A stretch of DNA of 64,000 nucleotides from Gordionus sp. m RMFG-2023 (GCF_954871325.1 NC_088777.1:6983366-7047365); one strand, 5' to 3'; shown: positions 1 through 14,300, numbered from the stretch's first letter. Numbers and translations: made by a program. Notes: generated from the letters alone by a model not told the origin.

Positions 1-1560
1 AAAATAAAATTTTAGGCTATATAGGTGGGCCTTAATGACCTGTGGATAGATATACAGTCGATAAATTTGGATCAATATTTTTTGTCTCAATTAAAGACCT
101 TTTTTTACCCATGATTAAAATCTTTGTCCTATTGTTTTAGTAGGGCTTGCGGGCCAAATGATCCATAAATGTCTGAAACTTTGATGATCAAATTGATGGC
201 ATAGTGCCTGGGTAGTCTGTCTTTTGAAAAACGACAGTGTAGAGGATGGCCAAGGTTATCGATATGAGTTTCTCAGAGGGCATATGATGTCGATGTTATG
301 TTACGATTTCACAGCCTAATCGAAAACCATTAGCTAGTCGAGGTTCTTCGTAGATTAATAATAAGCTTTATTATGTATTGTTTTTAACTATTTTAGTTGA
401 CATGTGGCTGAGGCAAAAATTATATCGGGAGAAAGAATTGAATTGTTGTTATTCTGTATATTCAGTTTTGGTTTTAGTCGAAGAAAGGGTAAGGAGATTT
501 CCTTTGAACAGCTTTCGAATATAAGTATATCATGGAATGCTTTATTAATGGTAAATTCCAATCGCTTTGTCTAATAAAATTTGGATATGAGCTACTTAGA
601 GCTATTTTCTCCAGAAATCTAAAACTGATATACAATGTGGATCGATAGTTTTTAAGTCTTTAAGTATATTTAACAATAACGCCTGATATGAGGAAATGTA
701 GAGCTGTACCACTTAGCCTTGGTAGAAGGGCATTTTGCATCCAGGAGAATGATAAGAATTTAATATTATTAGATTCGATAATACTTTTTAAATGAAATTC
801 GAGTTTTAATATTATTTCACGATACATAAAAATTGGCGAAGAATGAAAGGAATGTAAAATTTTAGGAATGAATTAAATTATTTAAGTAAATAAAAGCCTA
901 ATGAGCAAGTAAAGTTTTAAAATATTTTTTGTTCTATTTGGCAAGTAATTCACATATAAAATGATATTGAACTTTCATTTCCAATTGGTAAACCTAGGTG
1001 GGCAAGCAAGTTTTGCCCACTACAATAAAATTTTCAGGGACAATCGTATTTCGGATAGGAATAAAATTCACACTTATTAAGATTTAGTGAAAGTCCCGTT
1101 AAGCTGGTTAAACGATAATTAGATAATTTTAGGTTATATGGGTGAGCTATACCGTTGTCAAGGCACCAACATTCGTCATTTGAAGAGATGTCTTTTATGT
1201 TTAATTGACTGCCTTGACAGAATAAATCAGGACCTAGAGAATCTTCTTGCTGGATACCTTGTTTGGAGAGAATGAATGATTAAAAGGGTGCAGTTGTTGT
1301 AAAATACTGAAATGTAGAGGAATACTCTGGGAATGCTTTACAGAAAGAAAATATGAAATGTGTCCTTTTAAGTGATTGGAAAGCATTTTATAGAACTATT
1401 TTGAGAATGCATGAGTCATGTGCATTATGAAGGATGGAAAGTGTGGAGTGGAATGCGCATTCTTTAGAAATATTAAATTCATGCTGGTTAGGCTTTAGTA
1501 GACCACACAGATGTCATTTTATATGAGAGCAAATTAAAGCTTTGCCTTTTTTTATATTTG
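1..1560. other. Relatively GC-rich segment without a recognisable gene
   Basis: This stretch is clearly richer in G and C than the following several kilobases, and its top strand is rich in G and T. No open frame reaches 60 codons. The longest readable stretch is about 55 codons on the plus strand near 410-580, directly after an acceptor-like TTTTAG, and it matches nothing I recognise. A second Cys-rich readable patch lies near 1270-1480. It could be decayed coding sequence, a long non-coding transcript or the end of a repeat that starts outside the window. The first 30 bases weakly resemble 1120-1150, but that is too little to call a tandem repeat. Confidence 0.3.
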
Positions 1561-4500
1561 CAAAAGATTATTAAATGCATAGATTGTTTTGGATTATCAA
1601 ATATCATTTATACTGTTTTTTATTAATTTATGTTAAATGTAGTTATGATGCAGTATATTTTAATAAATAAATGATAAATCAAATATTTGTATTCTTTTTC
1701 ATTAATAAATATTTGTAAAAATTTTTGTTTCAAAATTTTTAGATAATATCTTTTACCTATAAATTTATTCTTCTTTTTATCTTTTTATCTAAAATTTCCT
1801 TGATATTTTAATGTTTCTTACTTCATATTTATTTCAATTATTTTATTATCCTATTTAGTACTTATTAAAATATTAATAAATAAAGTTATGATGATTTTGT
1901 TTGGTAGGTATAATTCAAAGTTTTATTATAAGAAAAAAAATATTACCCATATTTCCATCATCATCAACTAAAGAGTAAATTTATAAATATAAAAGTCGTA
2001 ATAGATAATATCTTTAACCCCCCCCCCCCAAGCAATTTTTTAAAATAAATCTTATTAAGCTCCATTTTCTCTATAAAAATTTTAAATAATATACTCTCCT
2101 TTTTTCGTATAAATTGTAATCAAATTAGAAGAAAATGATATAACTATATTATACCAAAATAATCTCAAATTAACATGGATATCGGAGAAATAAATACTAT
2201 ATAACTAAATATATTTTGCTAATAACAACAAATATAATAAAACCGATGAGTAATAGTTATTTATTTAAAAAGTAAATACGATTCGGTTATATTGAGAGTT
2301 TACTTGTAATAATATCCTTATATCATATTTATGATAAGACTATATTCCGATGGATTCTAACAATAGATAATTTAGGTAATAATGTTTGAAATTTCAATCA
2401 CAAAGCCAATTTTTATTATTATACTCTATAATAACCAGTAAGGTAAGAAAAAACATTTAAAAAATGAATTTATAAAGAATAAAGTGTATATGATAATTAA
2501 TACAATTTTTTTTAAAAAGAATGAATGATTTATTCGAATTCAATGCGGGGTTTGGAAAGAAGTTCATTCTTTGCCCGTGGTAAAGAATCTTGAAAAGCTG
2601 GCAATTCTCTTTCCTAATTCCTTGAAGGAGGAGCGAAGTTGTAAAAGCCAAATATGGTTAATGTGATATGGAAAGAAATATGTGATTGCCTGGCAGAGAA
2701 AAATTTAGGTATTGATTGTTTAACATTAGCTATAAACATCCTTATTTAAGTTGGATAAGGTTTTTTAAGGAATACTCTGTTAATATTTAAAATCCTTGCG
2801 ATTAATTATCAATTAGAATAAATTTCATGACATCTTAAATTTATTTTAGTGTCTCAGAGTTTTGGAATCTAAGGTAAAACGGTCTTTGGCCTGCAATAAA
2901 GAATATTGAACAACTTCGATCTAAGCTACGCTTTATGTCATGACAGCAAATAATCAATAATAAAAAGACATATTCGTTGTCTTTAATTTTATAATTCAAG
3001 CTGCTGATAAATTTGCTTGAAATAATAGGAATTATATCAGGAAATGATTTACTTGAATTATTGTCACATTTCATTATTAAATTGTTTTTTTTTTTCATTT
3101 TAAAAAAATCGACTCCTTCAAAACTATGAGATTTTAAAGATTTATCAAATTACATGTTTAACAAAAAGAAATTTTATAATTTCTAATGGAAGTTTTTAAT
3201 TTACTACTCAATATATTAATAGAGTTATAATAAAAATATGGTAAAGGATTTGTTTTCTAATCTTTTCCTGGCATAAATCTATTTATTATAATTTAACTAT
3301 TTTTTGAGAAGTTAGTAATCTCAAGAGACTCTTTACTCAATTTTTGGCCAATTTGGTAATTATTTAGGTTGTCAATTTTATGCCTTTTTAAAAAAAAAAA
3401 TAAATGCCTCCATCTAATTTATTCTTTATTATTATATTTTAATTTAATAATATTTGCTTTTGAATTGATTTAACCTACTTTACGAAAATTAATGGATTAT
3501 AAACAAAATCAACAGGAATAGATCTAAATAAAAACGAACCTTTATAATTAACCATAGCATAACCAGTTTAGTTAAAATTAAATATTTAAAATTATATTTT
3601 TAAGGATCTCTTGAAATCTCCTTATTTTAAGAAAAACTTCGCTCGAGCTATTTGTAGCCTACAAAATATTTTTTTTTTTATCTTATCCAAAAAAAAAATC
3701 AATATTATGGTATTTTACATATTATCAAAATTATAATATTTAAAATATTTTACCATAAGAATATTCACATATCCTCCTAAATCTCGGGGGAGAGTAATTA
3801 CTATCTAGATGATCTAAATATAGTTTTTTTTAAGAAGTAATATTTATATGGTAGAAAAAATGTTCGTTCATGGAAAGTAAATTGATATATCGCTAACGAT
3901 TAAATTTACTGGGACCAATCACATAATTTTAAAAAATAAAAAGGTGTTAATGAAGGAACAAGGTGCTTAAAAATAAATCGATTAATTAATATAGTAACAA
4001 TTGCAGTTTTAAATAATAATAATTACCAATACATATCCTGACTATAATTAGACATTAATTAAATTTAACAATTAATATTTTGCGCAATAAAGTATAGGAA
4101 TAAAAGTATACCCTTTAAATCAAATATATATTTCAATTAATATATATATATAATAAATATATTGTATATAATAACTATCGGAATATGGTTTTTAAATTTT
4201 TTATTCATCTATTAATAATATTCATTCAAATCTATAGGCCTACGAAAAATTTTGGTGTAAAATTTTAATTAAAATCATTATTTAAGAAATTATAAGGAGA
4301 GACTAGAGCTGAATAAAGTAATAATTTTCATTAGCTTAAAATAATAAATTTTTAAGTATTTATTTGTGAAGACATGGTTTTCCCAGTATAAATGGATAAA
4401 AATAAATATAGATATTATTGGCGTAATTGTTACTTCTCCTGTATTGAGCTACATTAAAATAAATTTTATAAATACTTTTTAATATAAATAAACATATTCA

Positions 4501-5540
4501 ATCATGGTCTTGTTTGCCACCTGCTATATATAAAAACCTAGTTCACATAACCACTTAGTAATTTCATAAATGATCTTTAATATAAAAATGGGACTTATTA
4601 CATTTTAATACTTTTGGTCATTATTTGGCAAAATTGGCGGTCAAATAAAATTGCAGTAGGAGACCAAGGCTATATATAATTATCCCCATCTTTGATGGTA
4701 ATATTAATTTTTGTATGTTTTTAGATCTAAACAACTACAACTTTATTCTATTATTTATAAAAGGAGATACCTCCTTTAGAATAAAAAATTATTTTCACTT
4801 AATTTTGATAAAAAATTTAATATTCCCCATTATCTCATTATATTCCTCAATTGTATACTTTTAATATAAAAAAATAAGTAATCTATACTGAAATCTTAAT
4901 TTTAAATAACTTATGAAGTCATACCTTGAAAAATCTGATTTAACCGGAAATGTTTACAATTTTTCTAAAAAATTTTAAAATTTTAACATACATATTTTCT
5001 ACTCATTATACAAAGGTTATTCATGGCTAAATTATTCCTCAATATATAGGATAGATGTACTATAACTATATTTATTAGTATTCCGGCCAAAATTAGATTC
5101 GTAAGATCCCATTTTAGGAAAATTTAAAGATTATATTTTCACATAATGATTCCAAATAGGTGTCTCCTTCAGAAAAATTTACCAGACATATTATGTTCTC
5201 AAAAAATTTAATTTATAATTTACCATAAAAAAAATAAATATGACACTAATTCGTAGAGTTTTTTTAGAGAGAGGTGGGTGGGGAGTGAAAATTATTGATA
5301 TTTATTATTACATATAAGGAAAGAATAATACCTTTTGAAATTCCGAGAATGATTAGTAATATAGTGAGTAATAAACAATAATTAAGTAACATAATTATAA
5401 TTCAATTATTTATAATATAAAAGAAATTAATTTTTTTTAAAAATACAATTTTCTTTCAAAAATATTTTTTTTAAATATTTTATAAATAAATGATAGCAAA
5501 TGAAAAAAAAAATTAATTATTTTTATGGATATTTTAATGG
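1561..5540. other. AT-rich intergenic DNA
   Basis: I see no gene, exon chain or recognisable transposon end here. The stretch is dominated by A and T homopolymer runs, with a run of twelve C at 2018-2029. A slightly less AT-rich patch lies at 2530-2660 and 2860-2950. Short open frames there show no family resemblance. Confidence 0.5.
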
Positions 5541-6680
5541 GAGGGAGGGAAGAGATTTTTGTTTTTGTTATTAATGAAACATATATTTTTAGAAAAAATC
5601 ATTAAAAAATTGCAATGGCCAGCTAAATAATTCTTTATTGTAATTTATTTTTATAAGTAAATTTTTTTATTTTAGGGGTTACTTCCAAAAGTTATTAACC
5701 TTTCATCATGGCAATCACAAATTTCCCCACCCTTTACCTAGAAGCAAAAAATTTAAACTATTATATATTTCTAAAAAAAAGTTTTCGTTATTTAAGTAAT
5801 CACTGATTAGAGTTTTAAACAAAAAGACCTAAAAAAAACTTTTCTCTAAACAAAACTCCTTATTAAGCTAGATATTTTCTTTTCATTAGAATTACAATAA
5901 TTTAATTATATACTAGCATAGGCGTGTTTCATGATTTTTCTCTGAGGATGTCGGCACTTTTAGGTTTGTTTTCCGCCATAATATTTCTGGGTTTTCACTT
6001 ATATTTTTTTTACAAAAATGCTTTTTACCAAAAATTTGAATTACAATTGTTAATTTAATTCATAATTTTTTTGGGGAGGAGGGAGTTCAGGATGTTTAGG
6101 GTGTGGGGAGATTTTTATTTTTATTATTAAATATTTTTAAAAAATTAAAAAATTGCAATCGCCAACTAAATGCTTTTTTATTGTAATTTATTTTCTATAA
6201 ATAATTTTTTTTATTTATGGGGTAGAACCTCCAAAAGTGATTAACCTTTCAACATGGCAATACATAATTTCCCAACCCTTTACCCAGAATCAAAAAATTT
6301 AATCTATCATATATTTTTATAAAAGCCTTAGTTATTTAAGTAATCCCTGATTTTATGGAGTTAAACAAAATGACCTAAAAAAACGTCTTATTTAGCTATA
6401 TTTTCTTCTCTGATTTAATTATACTAGTATAGGAGTGTCCAAGATTTTTCTCTGGGAATGGAGAGGGGTCGGGCTGGTTTTCCGCCATATTATATTGAGT
6501 TTGCACTTATTTTTTTTACAAAAATGCTTTCCTAAAAATTTGATTTATATTAGTTTTTTTAAAAAAGTTATTAACTTAAAATTTTTCTTTCAAATTCTTC
6601 TTTATAGTGATATATTGTAAACATTTTTGGGGTAGAAGGGGGGTTCAGGATGTGTAAGGTGTGGGGATTTTTATTAGTTT
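5541..6680. repeat. Tandem duplication, unit about 510-545 bp, plus the start of a third copy
   Basis: Two diverged direct copies run roughly 5541-6067 and 6068-6625, and a third copy starts at about 6626-6680. Each begins with a G-rich block (GGGGAGGAGGG at 6071; GGGGTAGAAGGGGGG at 6629). The shared landmarks then follow in the same order: TTGCAATGGCC at 5610 against TTGCAATCGCC at 6153, ATTAACCTTTC at 5695 and 6240, and TTCCGCCATA near 5971 and 6480. The offset between copies falls from about 543 to 509 bp along the unit, so indels have accumulated. No protein is encoded. A more diverged relative lies at 7200-7340. Confidence 0.7.
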
Positions 6681-8874
6681 AAAATGATATTTACAAGGAC
6701 AGGTAAATTTGTAAAGAGTTTATTACCCGCTTGATTTAGTTGACACCATATAAAGGGCAGATGTTATTTTAGAGCTTAAAGAAATTAATTATATTCTGTT
6801 GAATGATTTCGTGATTCTTGAGTTCAAAAGAGAGCTTTGTGAATTGTTGGTATTTTCATAATTAGACTTGTATTATTAGATTCTAGAATTAGTGTAAGAA
6901 ATTTATAAAATAATATACGAATTTAGAGATTTTTATCTTCACATTTTAAAAGATAACACCTCCTTCTCTCCCCTGCCAAAGGCAAATTTTTGTCTATACC
7001 TCTATCATCACCATCATTCAAGAAATGATAATCACCTTATACCTTCTTTTATTAAAAACTTTTATGATCATCCCTTAATTATCTATTTATAATGGTTTAT
7101 TTTTATAATGGCTACTTCCTTTACTTATTTTAAATTTATTATCAAATGTAGTATATTTTATTATATAAAATCGAAGAATATTATATTTTTAAAAAAATTA
7201 TTTTTTAATAGAGAGAGGGGAGAAGATATTTTTATTCTGTAGGTAGATTTGAAAAATAAAATAAAATGTTAAAAATTGCATTGATTGCAATATTTTTGTA
7301 AAATTCATTATAAGGTAAAACCTCCAAAAATGATCACTTTTAATAGTGACCATCTCCTTTTATAATCATCTTTAGAGGTCTACAATAATCTGGTTTTACC
7401 CCAACAGTCTCCTACCCATAGTTTTAGATTTTTTTAAACCCATTTGCCGGCCCTTGATTCTTTTAAAATTTACCCTCCCATCTACTTGTTTATATAAAAA
7501 TTCCCGCCCAGTGTTTAAAAATTATATTTCATTGGTTGATTTGCCTCTTTATTTATTTATTTTAATGTATTTTTTTTGCAAAACTTATAAAATAAGATGT
7601 ATTATAAAATAAAAGAAATTATTATTTAATAAATAAGAAGTCTGTTCAGGTATCTCGAGAAATATTAATCTCCCACCCATTGTTTTAAGAATATTTTTTA
7701 ACTTCGCTCATACGCCCAATGTTGATCTCTAATCATCCCCCTACTTTAAAAAAATTACAGCCTCATTATAAGTAATACCTACTTCTAGTGTTACTTTCAT
7801 GATCACTCACTTATAATAGCCGTTTATCTGCAATTATTACTTTTCCCATTATAATGACTACCCCTCTCTTAAAAACATTTTCTTAAAAAATTTACCTCTA
7901 TAAAGATAACAACTCATCATATTAACCACGTCCTTAATGTACACACATTTAGAGTAACTACTTAATTTTCAGTGATCCATTTTTTGTAATGTTTTAGTTG
8001 CATTTAAATAATATTGTTATACTGTTGATATCTCTATAGTCCTCGTAAAAATACTATATGGATATTTTATTGAGTTCTAACACTGGAAAGATTAACTTTC
8101 AATTATATATTTTGACAACAATTTTATTCACATTTAAATAGAAATTTTAAAAAAGTTATTTTCACAACAAAAATTCTAAGTTATTCCTCTGATTATCTCA
8201 TCCTAGATCAACTAAATTAGTTACGAATTTCGATATTATTCTCGAAAAATAACAATAACACCAATTTTAATATTACTTACCGGCAAAATTTTATTAAAAT
8301 GTATTTATTTCTATTATTTTATAAAAATATAATAAATTTTTGAAATGATGAATTAATATTTAGAACACTATTTTATTTTTATAAAAATAGCTTATGCCAT
8401 TTTTTTCTTAAAAATAATAAAAAAAATTTATTTTGAAATATTTAGGACATCTCTTTATGTAACAATTTAATCAAATAATTTTTTTTTGGAATTTTGGTTA
8501 AATTCTTTTTCCTTCTTATTGTATCAACTATTATTTTAAATCTTATTAAAAACATTAAGATTGTTTTTGAAAACAAGTTTATACTAATTATAATATAATT
8601 TTTGATATTGTATGTTTGAAAATATGATATATATATGTATACCGATATTTTGATTTAGTTTTAACACTTCTTTAAAATTTCTTATAAATTTATTGTTTAA
8701 AAAGTAATCTATGACATTGTATTAAATCTTCAGAAATTTTATTATCCAATCAATAAGCACAACATAATTATTACCACTTTAGAATATCAAACCTTAAAAA
8801 AAACTACTATGATATGGTAGCTTTAAATATTTTTCCGATCTCAAACAATACTATATGGGAAATATAATTGAAAG
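6681..8874. other. AT-rich intergenic DNA with a diverged repeat relative
   Basis: No gene is visible. The part at 7200-7340 (G-rich block, TTGCAAT, then AACCTCCAAAA) resembles the unit of the tandem duplication at 5.5-6.7 kb. The rest is unassigned AT-rich sequence. Confidence 0.4.
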
Positions 8875-8990
8875 TGAAATGTATTCAGAACAATAATTTA
8901 AAGTGATTTATTTCATATAATAAAATATATATATATGCTTAATTTTTATAAATTGTAAGAAATTGTAGCTTTAATCAAATATAAAAATCA
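8875..8990 (-). repeat. Left-hand (3') LTR of the gypsy-type fossil
   Basis: A 116-bp terminal repeat starting TGAAATGTATTCAGAAC and ending AAATATAAAAATCA. Its counterpart starts at 14822. Immediately inside it lies the readable C-terminal end of the pol frame (about 9010-9182, minus strand). Confidence 0.8.
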
Positions 8991-9484
8991 GTTAGTTCTC
9001 CCCACTATAAATTGAATTCATCATAATAACGTAATGGGGGTTTTGAAACTCTTTTTTCTAGAGTTGTATTTCCATTATTTTCTGCAATGTCCAAATCCTC
9101 AGTCATTGTTATGAGTGTTTCCTTAGCTTGTACATGAGCTTCTTTTTATAATACTCTCAGACTCAACATCATACAATATCGCTAGGCGCGTACGCAGGAA
9201 TTTGGTCTGGGGGGTGGGGGGATAATAAAACTTTTTAAGAAATATTATTGTTTTTTAAAAATATCAAGCATAAATTTATCAGGACTAATAACTATTTCTA
9301 ATACACAATTTTAAATTAATGTGAATTATAAAAAAATTATATGTAAAGAATCACTTAAATGACCAAAATAGAAATTTGAATTTTTTGAGCTTTAAAATTT
9401 ATATATAAAGTATAAAAAATTTAAATGTTAGAAATATAAATTAATACACAAAAAGCTTAGGGAATAATTGTATTTTGTATGTTA

Positions 9485-10530
9485 TATATTTACAATGTAA
9501 AATCCAATCTTCGTTGGGATTGAGCTAATTTTTCAATTATCTCATCCTTGCTTGTTGTCAAATGCCTATGAATATTCAAAAGGTCCAAACCTTTCAATCT
9601 ACTTTCAAAAGTTGTACTTCTTGGTATGTTTTTCAGAGACCTGCAGGCCCGACCCCGGGCTGGACAGTATGGCCTACCCAGAAATTTTTAAAAATAAACA
9701 CCCGGGCTGAGCCTGAATTTTTTTAAAAAAAACATTTAGGCCAGGCCTGTTTTAAAAAAAATATCCGGGCCGGACTGTATATTTTAAAACAGCCTATATT
9801 TGAAATCGCTATTATTAGCTATAAAAATCAAAATAAATATAATTTATTTTTTAAAAATCCGGGTCGGGCCTGAAAATTTTATTTAAAAAAAGGCCGGGCC
9901 GGGCCTGAAAATTGAGCTTAGCCGTAAAAATCTTTAAAAAAATTCAAGTCGTGCCTGCAAATGGTACCTCTGCAGGGCTCTGTTATTCTTCTTAAAAAAG
10001 AGAATGTTCTCTCATTAGTTTACTATTGGGAATAGTTGCTAATATATATAAACCCTTTTAATACATGGGAATATAATCTAAAATGTGTTTGATATAATGC
10101 AGAGCATCCATGGCATTTTTTGGGACTGTATCAACCATAGTTAATCTTATAAACATAGTTATTCAGCTAATAAGGCATCATAAGATACTTTAACATCTTC
10201 GTGATAAAAATCCAACAAATATTTTTTTTTCTATCACCATCTGAAAAAGGTTGGGAAGGCTTTTATGGAAATAATATTTTCAGATTGGTAAGTGCTGCAT
10301 AATGAATTAAAAACCATTCATTTATTTGGTTTATAAATGTATTTGTATCTAAGATATACTCTTCTACTGATCCTATATTAATGTTTTAACTATGAGCTTG
10401 CCTTGCTGCAAGTCGAGTGAGACAAATATTAAACACGTATAGCTCTGCTTTTGACTTAACAATAACATATAAAATATAAAATTCTTCATAAACATTAGCC
10501 CTAATTTCCTTGAAATCTAATAAAATGCTC
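9485..10530 (-). pseudogene. hAT transposase remains (ZMYM1-like group)
   Basis: On the minus strand, about 9500-9635 reads as the C-terminal dimerisation region of hAT transposases (RLKGLDLLNIHR, then a DEIIEKLAQSQRRLDF stretch). In the ZMYM1-like group this follows an ERSFS/LKRI segment. The upstream counterpart of that segment is recognisable on the far side of the MITE, near 9985-10045 (LATIPNSKLMREHS). A further readable stretch near 10395-10510 contains LAARQAH, similar to the CGRQT-type motif of the family. Frames change several times and stops are present, so this copy is dead. N-terminal parts are missing or unrecognisable. Confidence 0.7.
9634..9982. mobile_element. GC-ended hAT-type MITE nested in the hAT transposase
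   Basis: The 349-bp insert starts CAGAGACCTGCAGG and ends CCTGCAGGGCTCTG, so its ends are inverted repeats. Just inside are GC-rich blocks (GGCCCGACCCCGGGCTGG at 9646; GGCCGGGCCGGGCC at 9892) in an otherwise AT-rich body. It has no coding capacity. It interrupts the dimerisation region of the host hAT transposase. The flanking 8-mers differ (ATGTTTTT and TTATTCTT), so the target duplication is decayed or mis-placed. Related copies are at 24645, 26728 and 39192. Confidence 0.8.
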
Positions 10531-11302
10531 TTCGCTATTCCATCTTCTTAATCAAGTCATCATGTTTTTGAAAAGTAATACATAAAATAGTTGTACATTA
10601 ATGAGAAAAAAATTTGGAATAAGCATTGAATCCAATAATTTTCTTGCATCTAAGGAAAAATTTCTTTCAGGCCATTGTGATATGTTAGTAATAGCAAATA
10701 ATCGGTTCTTCTAACTCCATAAAAGCTGTTACTGCTTGATGGCGGAGACTCTATCTCGTAGGACAAGGTTGCAATTTTTTTCTCCCTGTTGGACAATTTC
10801 AAAATAATTATTATTTGACTAGAAATTTAAAAATGATAGATAAATATTACGCCACTAAAAATTTGAAAATAATAAGATAATATTACTCCGGAAAATTTGA
10901 AATCGAAATTAGTTGATAAACTTAATGATGAATGTGATAATAAATGTAATTAAATATATATTTAATAAGAGATAGGAATAAATATTAACAAATAATAATT
11001 AATATAGTATACTATGTAAATTTAATTCAAAACATTTCCATATTTATTAATTTATTTGAAAATAAAATTATTTGACTTGTAAAAAGTTATTAAAATAACA
11101 TATTTATATATTCTTATCAATTTTTACAAGTTAAAGTTTTTATTTAGAAACGAATTAAAAAATATGGAAATGTTTTAAATTAAATCTGCACAACACTCTA
11201 AACAAAAATATTTTTGAAAAATATATCCGGCATCTGTATTTTTTGGCTTTGGGGGGATTTGTCCCCCTGCCCCCCCCCGCTGCGTACGCCAATGAATATC
11301 GC

Positions 11303-14300
11303 ACTTTTCCGTTGAACCACTGTCCCTTCATGCCATCCCGCAGTCCTTTCGTTTTTTACCCAAACCTTTTGCTTCTCTTCAAATTACGCGGCTCAACGTT
11401 CCTATCATTATAATTTTTTTGTTTCCATAACGCGTTTTCAGTCCTTTCTCTCGTATATAATTTCCATTGATCGAACGTCGTCCTGAGCGGCCTTCCAAAC
11501 ATCATTTCGGCAGGGTATTTACCGGTAGTTGCGTTTGGAGTATTTTTGTGTGTAATTAAAACATTCGCTTAATTTAACTGGTCCGGAGTTCCACTTCTCC
11601 TTCCAGCATAGAAATGCGTCTTTATTATACGTATATAACGCTCAGCCAAACCAAATTTGGGGCTATAAGAGGCCGATCTAAAATGTTTTATATTATTTTT
11701 AAAAAGAAACGTTTTGAATTCAGATCCAGTAAACTGAATATCGTTATCTGAGACAATGTAACGAGGTAAACCAAATCTAGCAAAATAATTAAGCAGATTA
11801 TTTATTAAACTCGTTGAATTAATATGTGTTAAAATTGCAACTTCAACCTATTTGGTGGAATCGTCTACGCAAATTAACCAATACTTTCCAGACACAGGGC
11901 CTGTCAAATCAATGTGTATTCGTTCCCAAAGTCGGGTAGGAATATTCCAATTGTATAATGATACTTCTCTGGCTCCCGGTCTTCCTTCCTGAAAACTCTT
12001 GCAGTTTTTGTCAAATTCTTTAACATCTTGATCAAGATTATTTCAGAAGACATAGTATCTGCGTAAGGATTTCATCCATACTATCCCAAGATGTCCTTGA
12101 TGGATAACATTCATTTTTTTAGGTTATCAGGATTATTGATTCTATCATAGTAAAATAATAGCCCTTCTTCGAAAGAAATATTATCTTTAATTAAGATGAA
12201 TTTTTTTAAACTTTCCGAATAATTATTCATATTATCAATATGCCAATGATTTTTTTATTAATTTTATGATCTCTTTTGATTTATATCATTGATCGTTTCA
12301 CCTATAACTTTACTTCTGTTCTTTACTTCTCTAATTTCATTTTCAAATTTTTTTTTAATTTCATTAATTTTTTCTCTCTCTACCTCCAAACGGGATAGAG
12401 CGTCGGCGCATCTGTTTTGATTACCCGGCCTATGAATTATCTCATAGCCGTAATTTAAAAGCTTCTTCGCCCAACGTATTAAACTGTTATTTGTTATTTT
12501 ATTTAGGTCTCCTTTATAACCTAACATATATTTTAAAAGTTTATGATCTGTAACCAAAATAAAATGTCTTATATTGTTGAAACTTTTCGATAGCGAACAT
12601 GATCGCCGAAGCCTCCCGATCAATGGTGGCGTAATTCTTTTTAGCCGTCGAAAGGGTCCTCGATGCGTAAGCAATCGGTTTCTTCTGGCCAGTAAGAAAT
12701 CGGTGTGCAATAACAGTTCTAAGACCATCTTAGGAAGCGTCACAAGAAATCACGACAGGAATATCGGCTGAAAAAGGAATTATTGTATCTTCTTTTGATA
12801 ATATTTTTTTACTCTATTAAATATTTCATCTTCTTTAGCTGACCAAAACCAACTCACATTTTTACTCGTTAGTCGGTTTAAAGGCGCACATTTTTAATAA
12901 ACGATTCATGATAATCCCAAAAACGAACGTAATTCTTTAACATTAGACGGTGTTTTACAATTTTTTATAGCATTAATCTTATCTTCGGTCGGGTGAATTC
13001 CGAATTCATAAATAACATGACCTAAATAAGTAACTGACTTTTCTCCAATTTTATTAATACATCTTCTAGATTAACTATATGATCAAAATTATTCTCGCCT
13101 GCAATAATTACATAATCTAAAAATACACTAACTATAGGAATTCCCTTTAATAGGTTTTGCATATAGCGTTGAAATATTATCGGAGCGCTAGTCAACCCAA
13201 AAGGAATTCTTTGGTATCGAAAATAACCGACATGAGTCGAAATTACTAAAAGGTCTCTACATTCTGGACTAACTCCGAATTGTAAAATTTCTTAAATCTA
13301 TCGTTGAAAATATTTTACTACCCGCGATCCTATTTGTCAGGTCGACGAAAGTTGGTAGTAAATCGTTATCCATCGCTAAATACTTGTTGATTGTTAAACG
13401 TCTTCGCATATCCGCACGGCACCGGATTTCTATAAAATATTAACCGATGGCGTAGCCCAAGTAATTGGAGTCTTTGTTGGATCCACCTCTCAATAACGCC
13501 TTCATCTAAAAGTCTGTCCAACTCAGCTTCAACGGTTCGAGGCAACGGAAAGAATTCTTTTAGATGGCAGCGCAATTGGCACTGTATTGGGTTGTATCTT
13601 AATGACGCCTTCCTGTAATTGCGAAAATTTTGAAACAATATTATTTAAACTGGAATCTTTCATATTTATATTATTAATACGAACTTTTTCAGGAAGTTTT
13701 ATAAAAAATTCTTTAAGAAAATCCAAAAATAAGGGAATTCTCCCCTTAACTACTAAAATAGGTAAAAATTTTAAAATATTTTTTACTACGACTTCCACTA
13801 AACATTTACCCAATACTTCGATTTTGATATGGTTATAATCTAGTAATTTATAAGCAGGTGATAATGGTGGTTTGCCTATGCGAATCCAGGTAACTTCATC
13901 TATCACACTACACGCCGCGCCAGTATCAAATTCCATAGTAAGCTGCAGCCCATTTATCTTCGCATCGATTGTAGCTTTATTAGCAAAAGACAGGCAAGGT
14001 CCATGGTAAAATCATTTGTATAGCATGCGTTCTACACACTTTCTCAATATGGTTTGCTTTTCCGCACCTGAGGCATATTATTTTTTTTTGACTGAAATTA
14101 GGTTTAAAACTTGGTTTATAAAAATTAAGGTTGAATTTGTTAGCATTATAATATATTATTATTATTGAATTTGTTTAGTTGTTATAATTATTCCTAAAAT
14201 AAGTATTTTTGGAACCTTGCATAGGCTTATGTTTAATTATTTTATTAACTTCTGTCAGGGTTTCCTTCTCCAATGAAGACAGCGCGATAGCTAGAGACAC

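Larger units (their letters stand above)
9183..11294 (-). mobile_element. hAT-type DNA transposon inserted in the LTR fossil
   Basis: The ends are TAGGCGCGTACGCAGG on the left and, read inwards from the right, CATTGGCGTACGCAGC. They are flanked by a perfect 8-bp target duplication AATATCGC (9175-9182 and 11295-11302), the size typical of hAT elements. The 2.1-kb element carries remains of a minus-strand transposase and is itself interrupted by a MITE at 9634-9982. The sequence just inside both ends is rich in G or C runs (GGGGGGTGGGGGG at 9211; a C run at 11270). Since it sits within the retroelement, it arrived later. Confidence 0.88.

Noticed and set aside
2457-3098. Two minus-strand open frames of 64 and 85 codons
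   Set aside because: AT-rich codons only, no family motifs, no splice partners and no similarity to each other.
6435-6620. Plus-strand open frame of 61 codons
   Set aside because: Lies inside the second copy of the tandem repeat, is not open in the first copy, and is rich in Phe and Leu from T runs.
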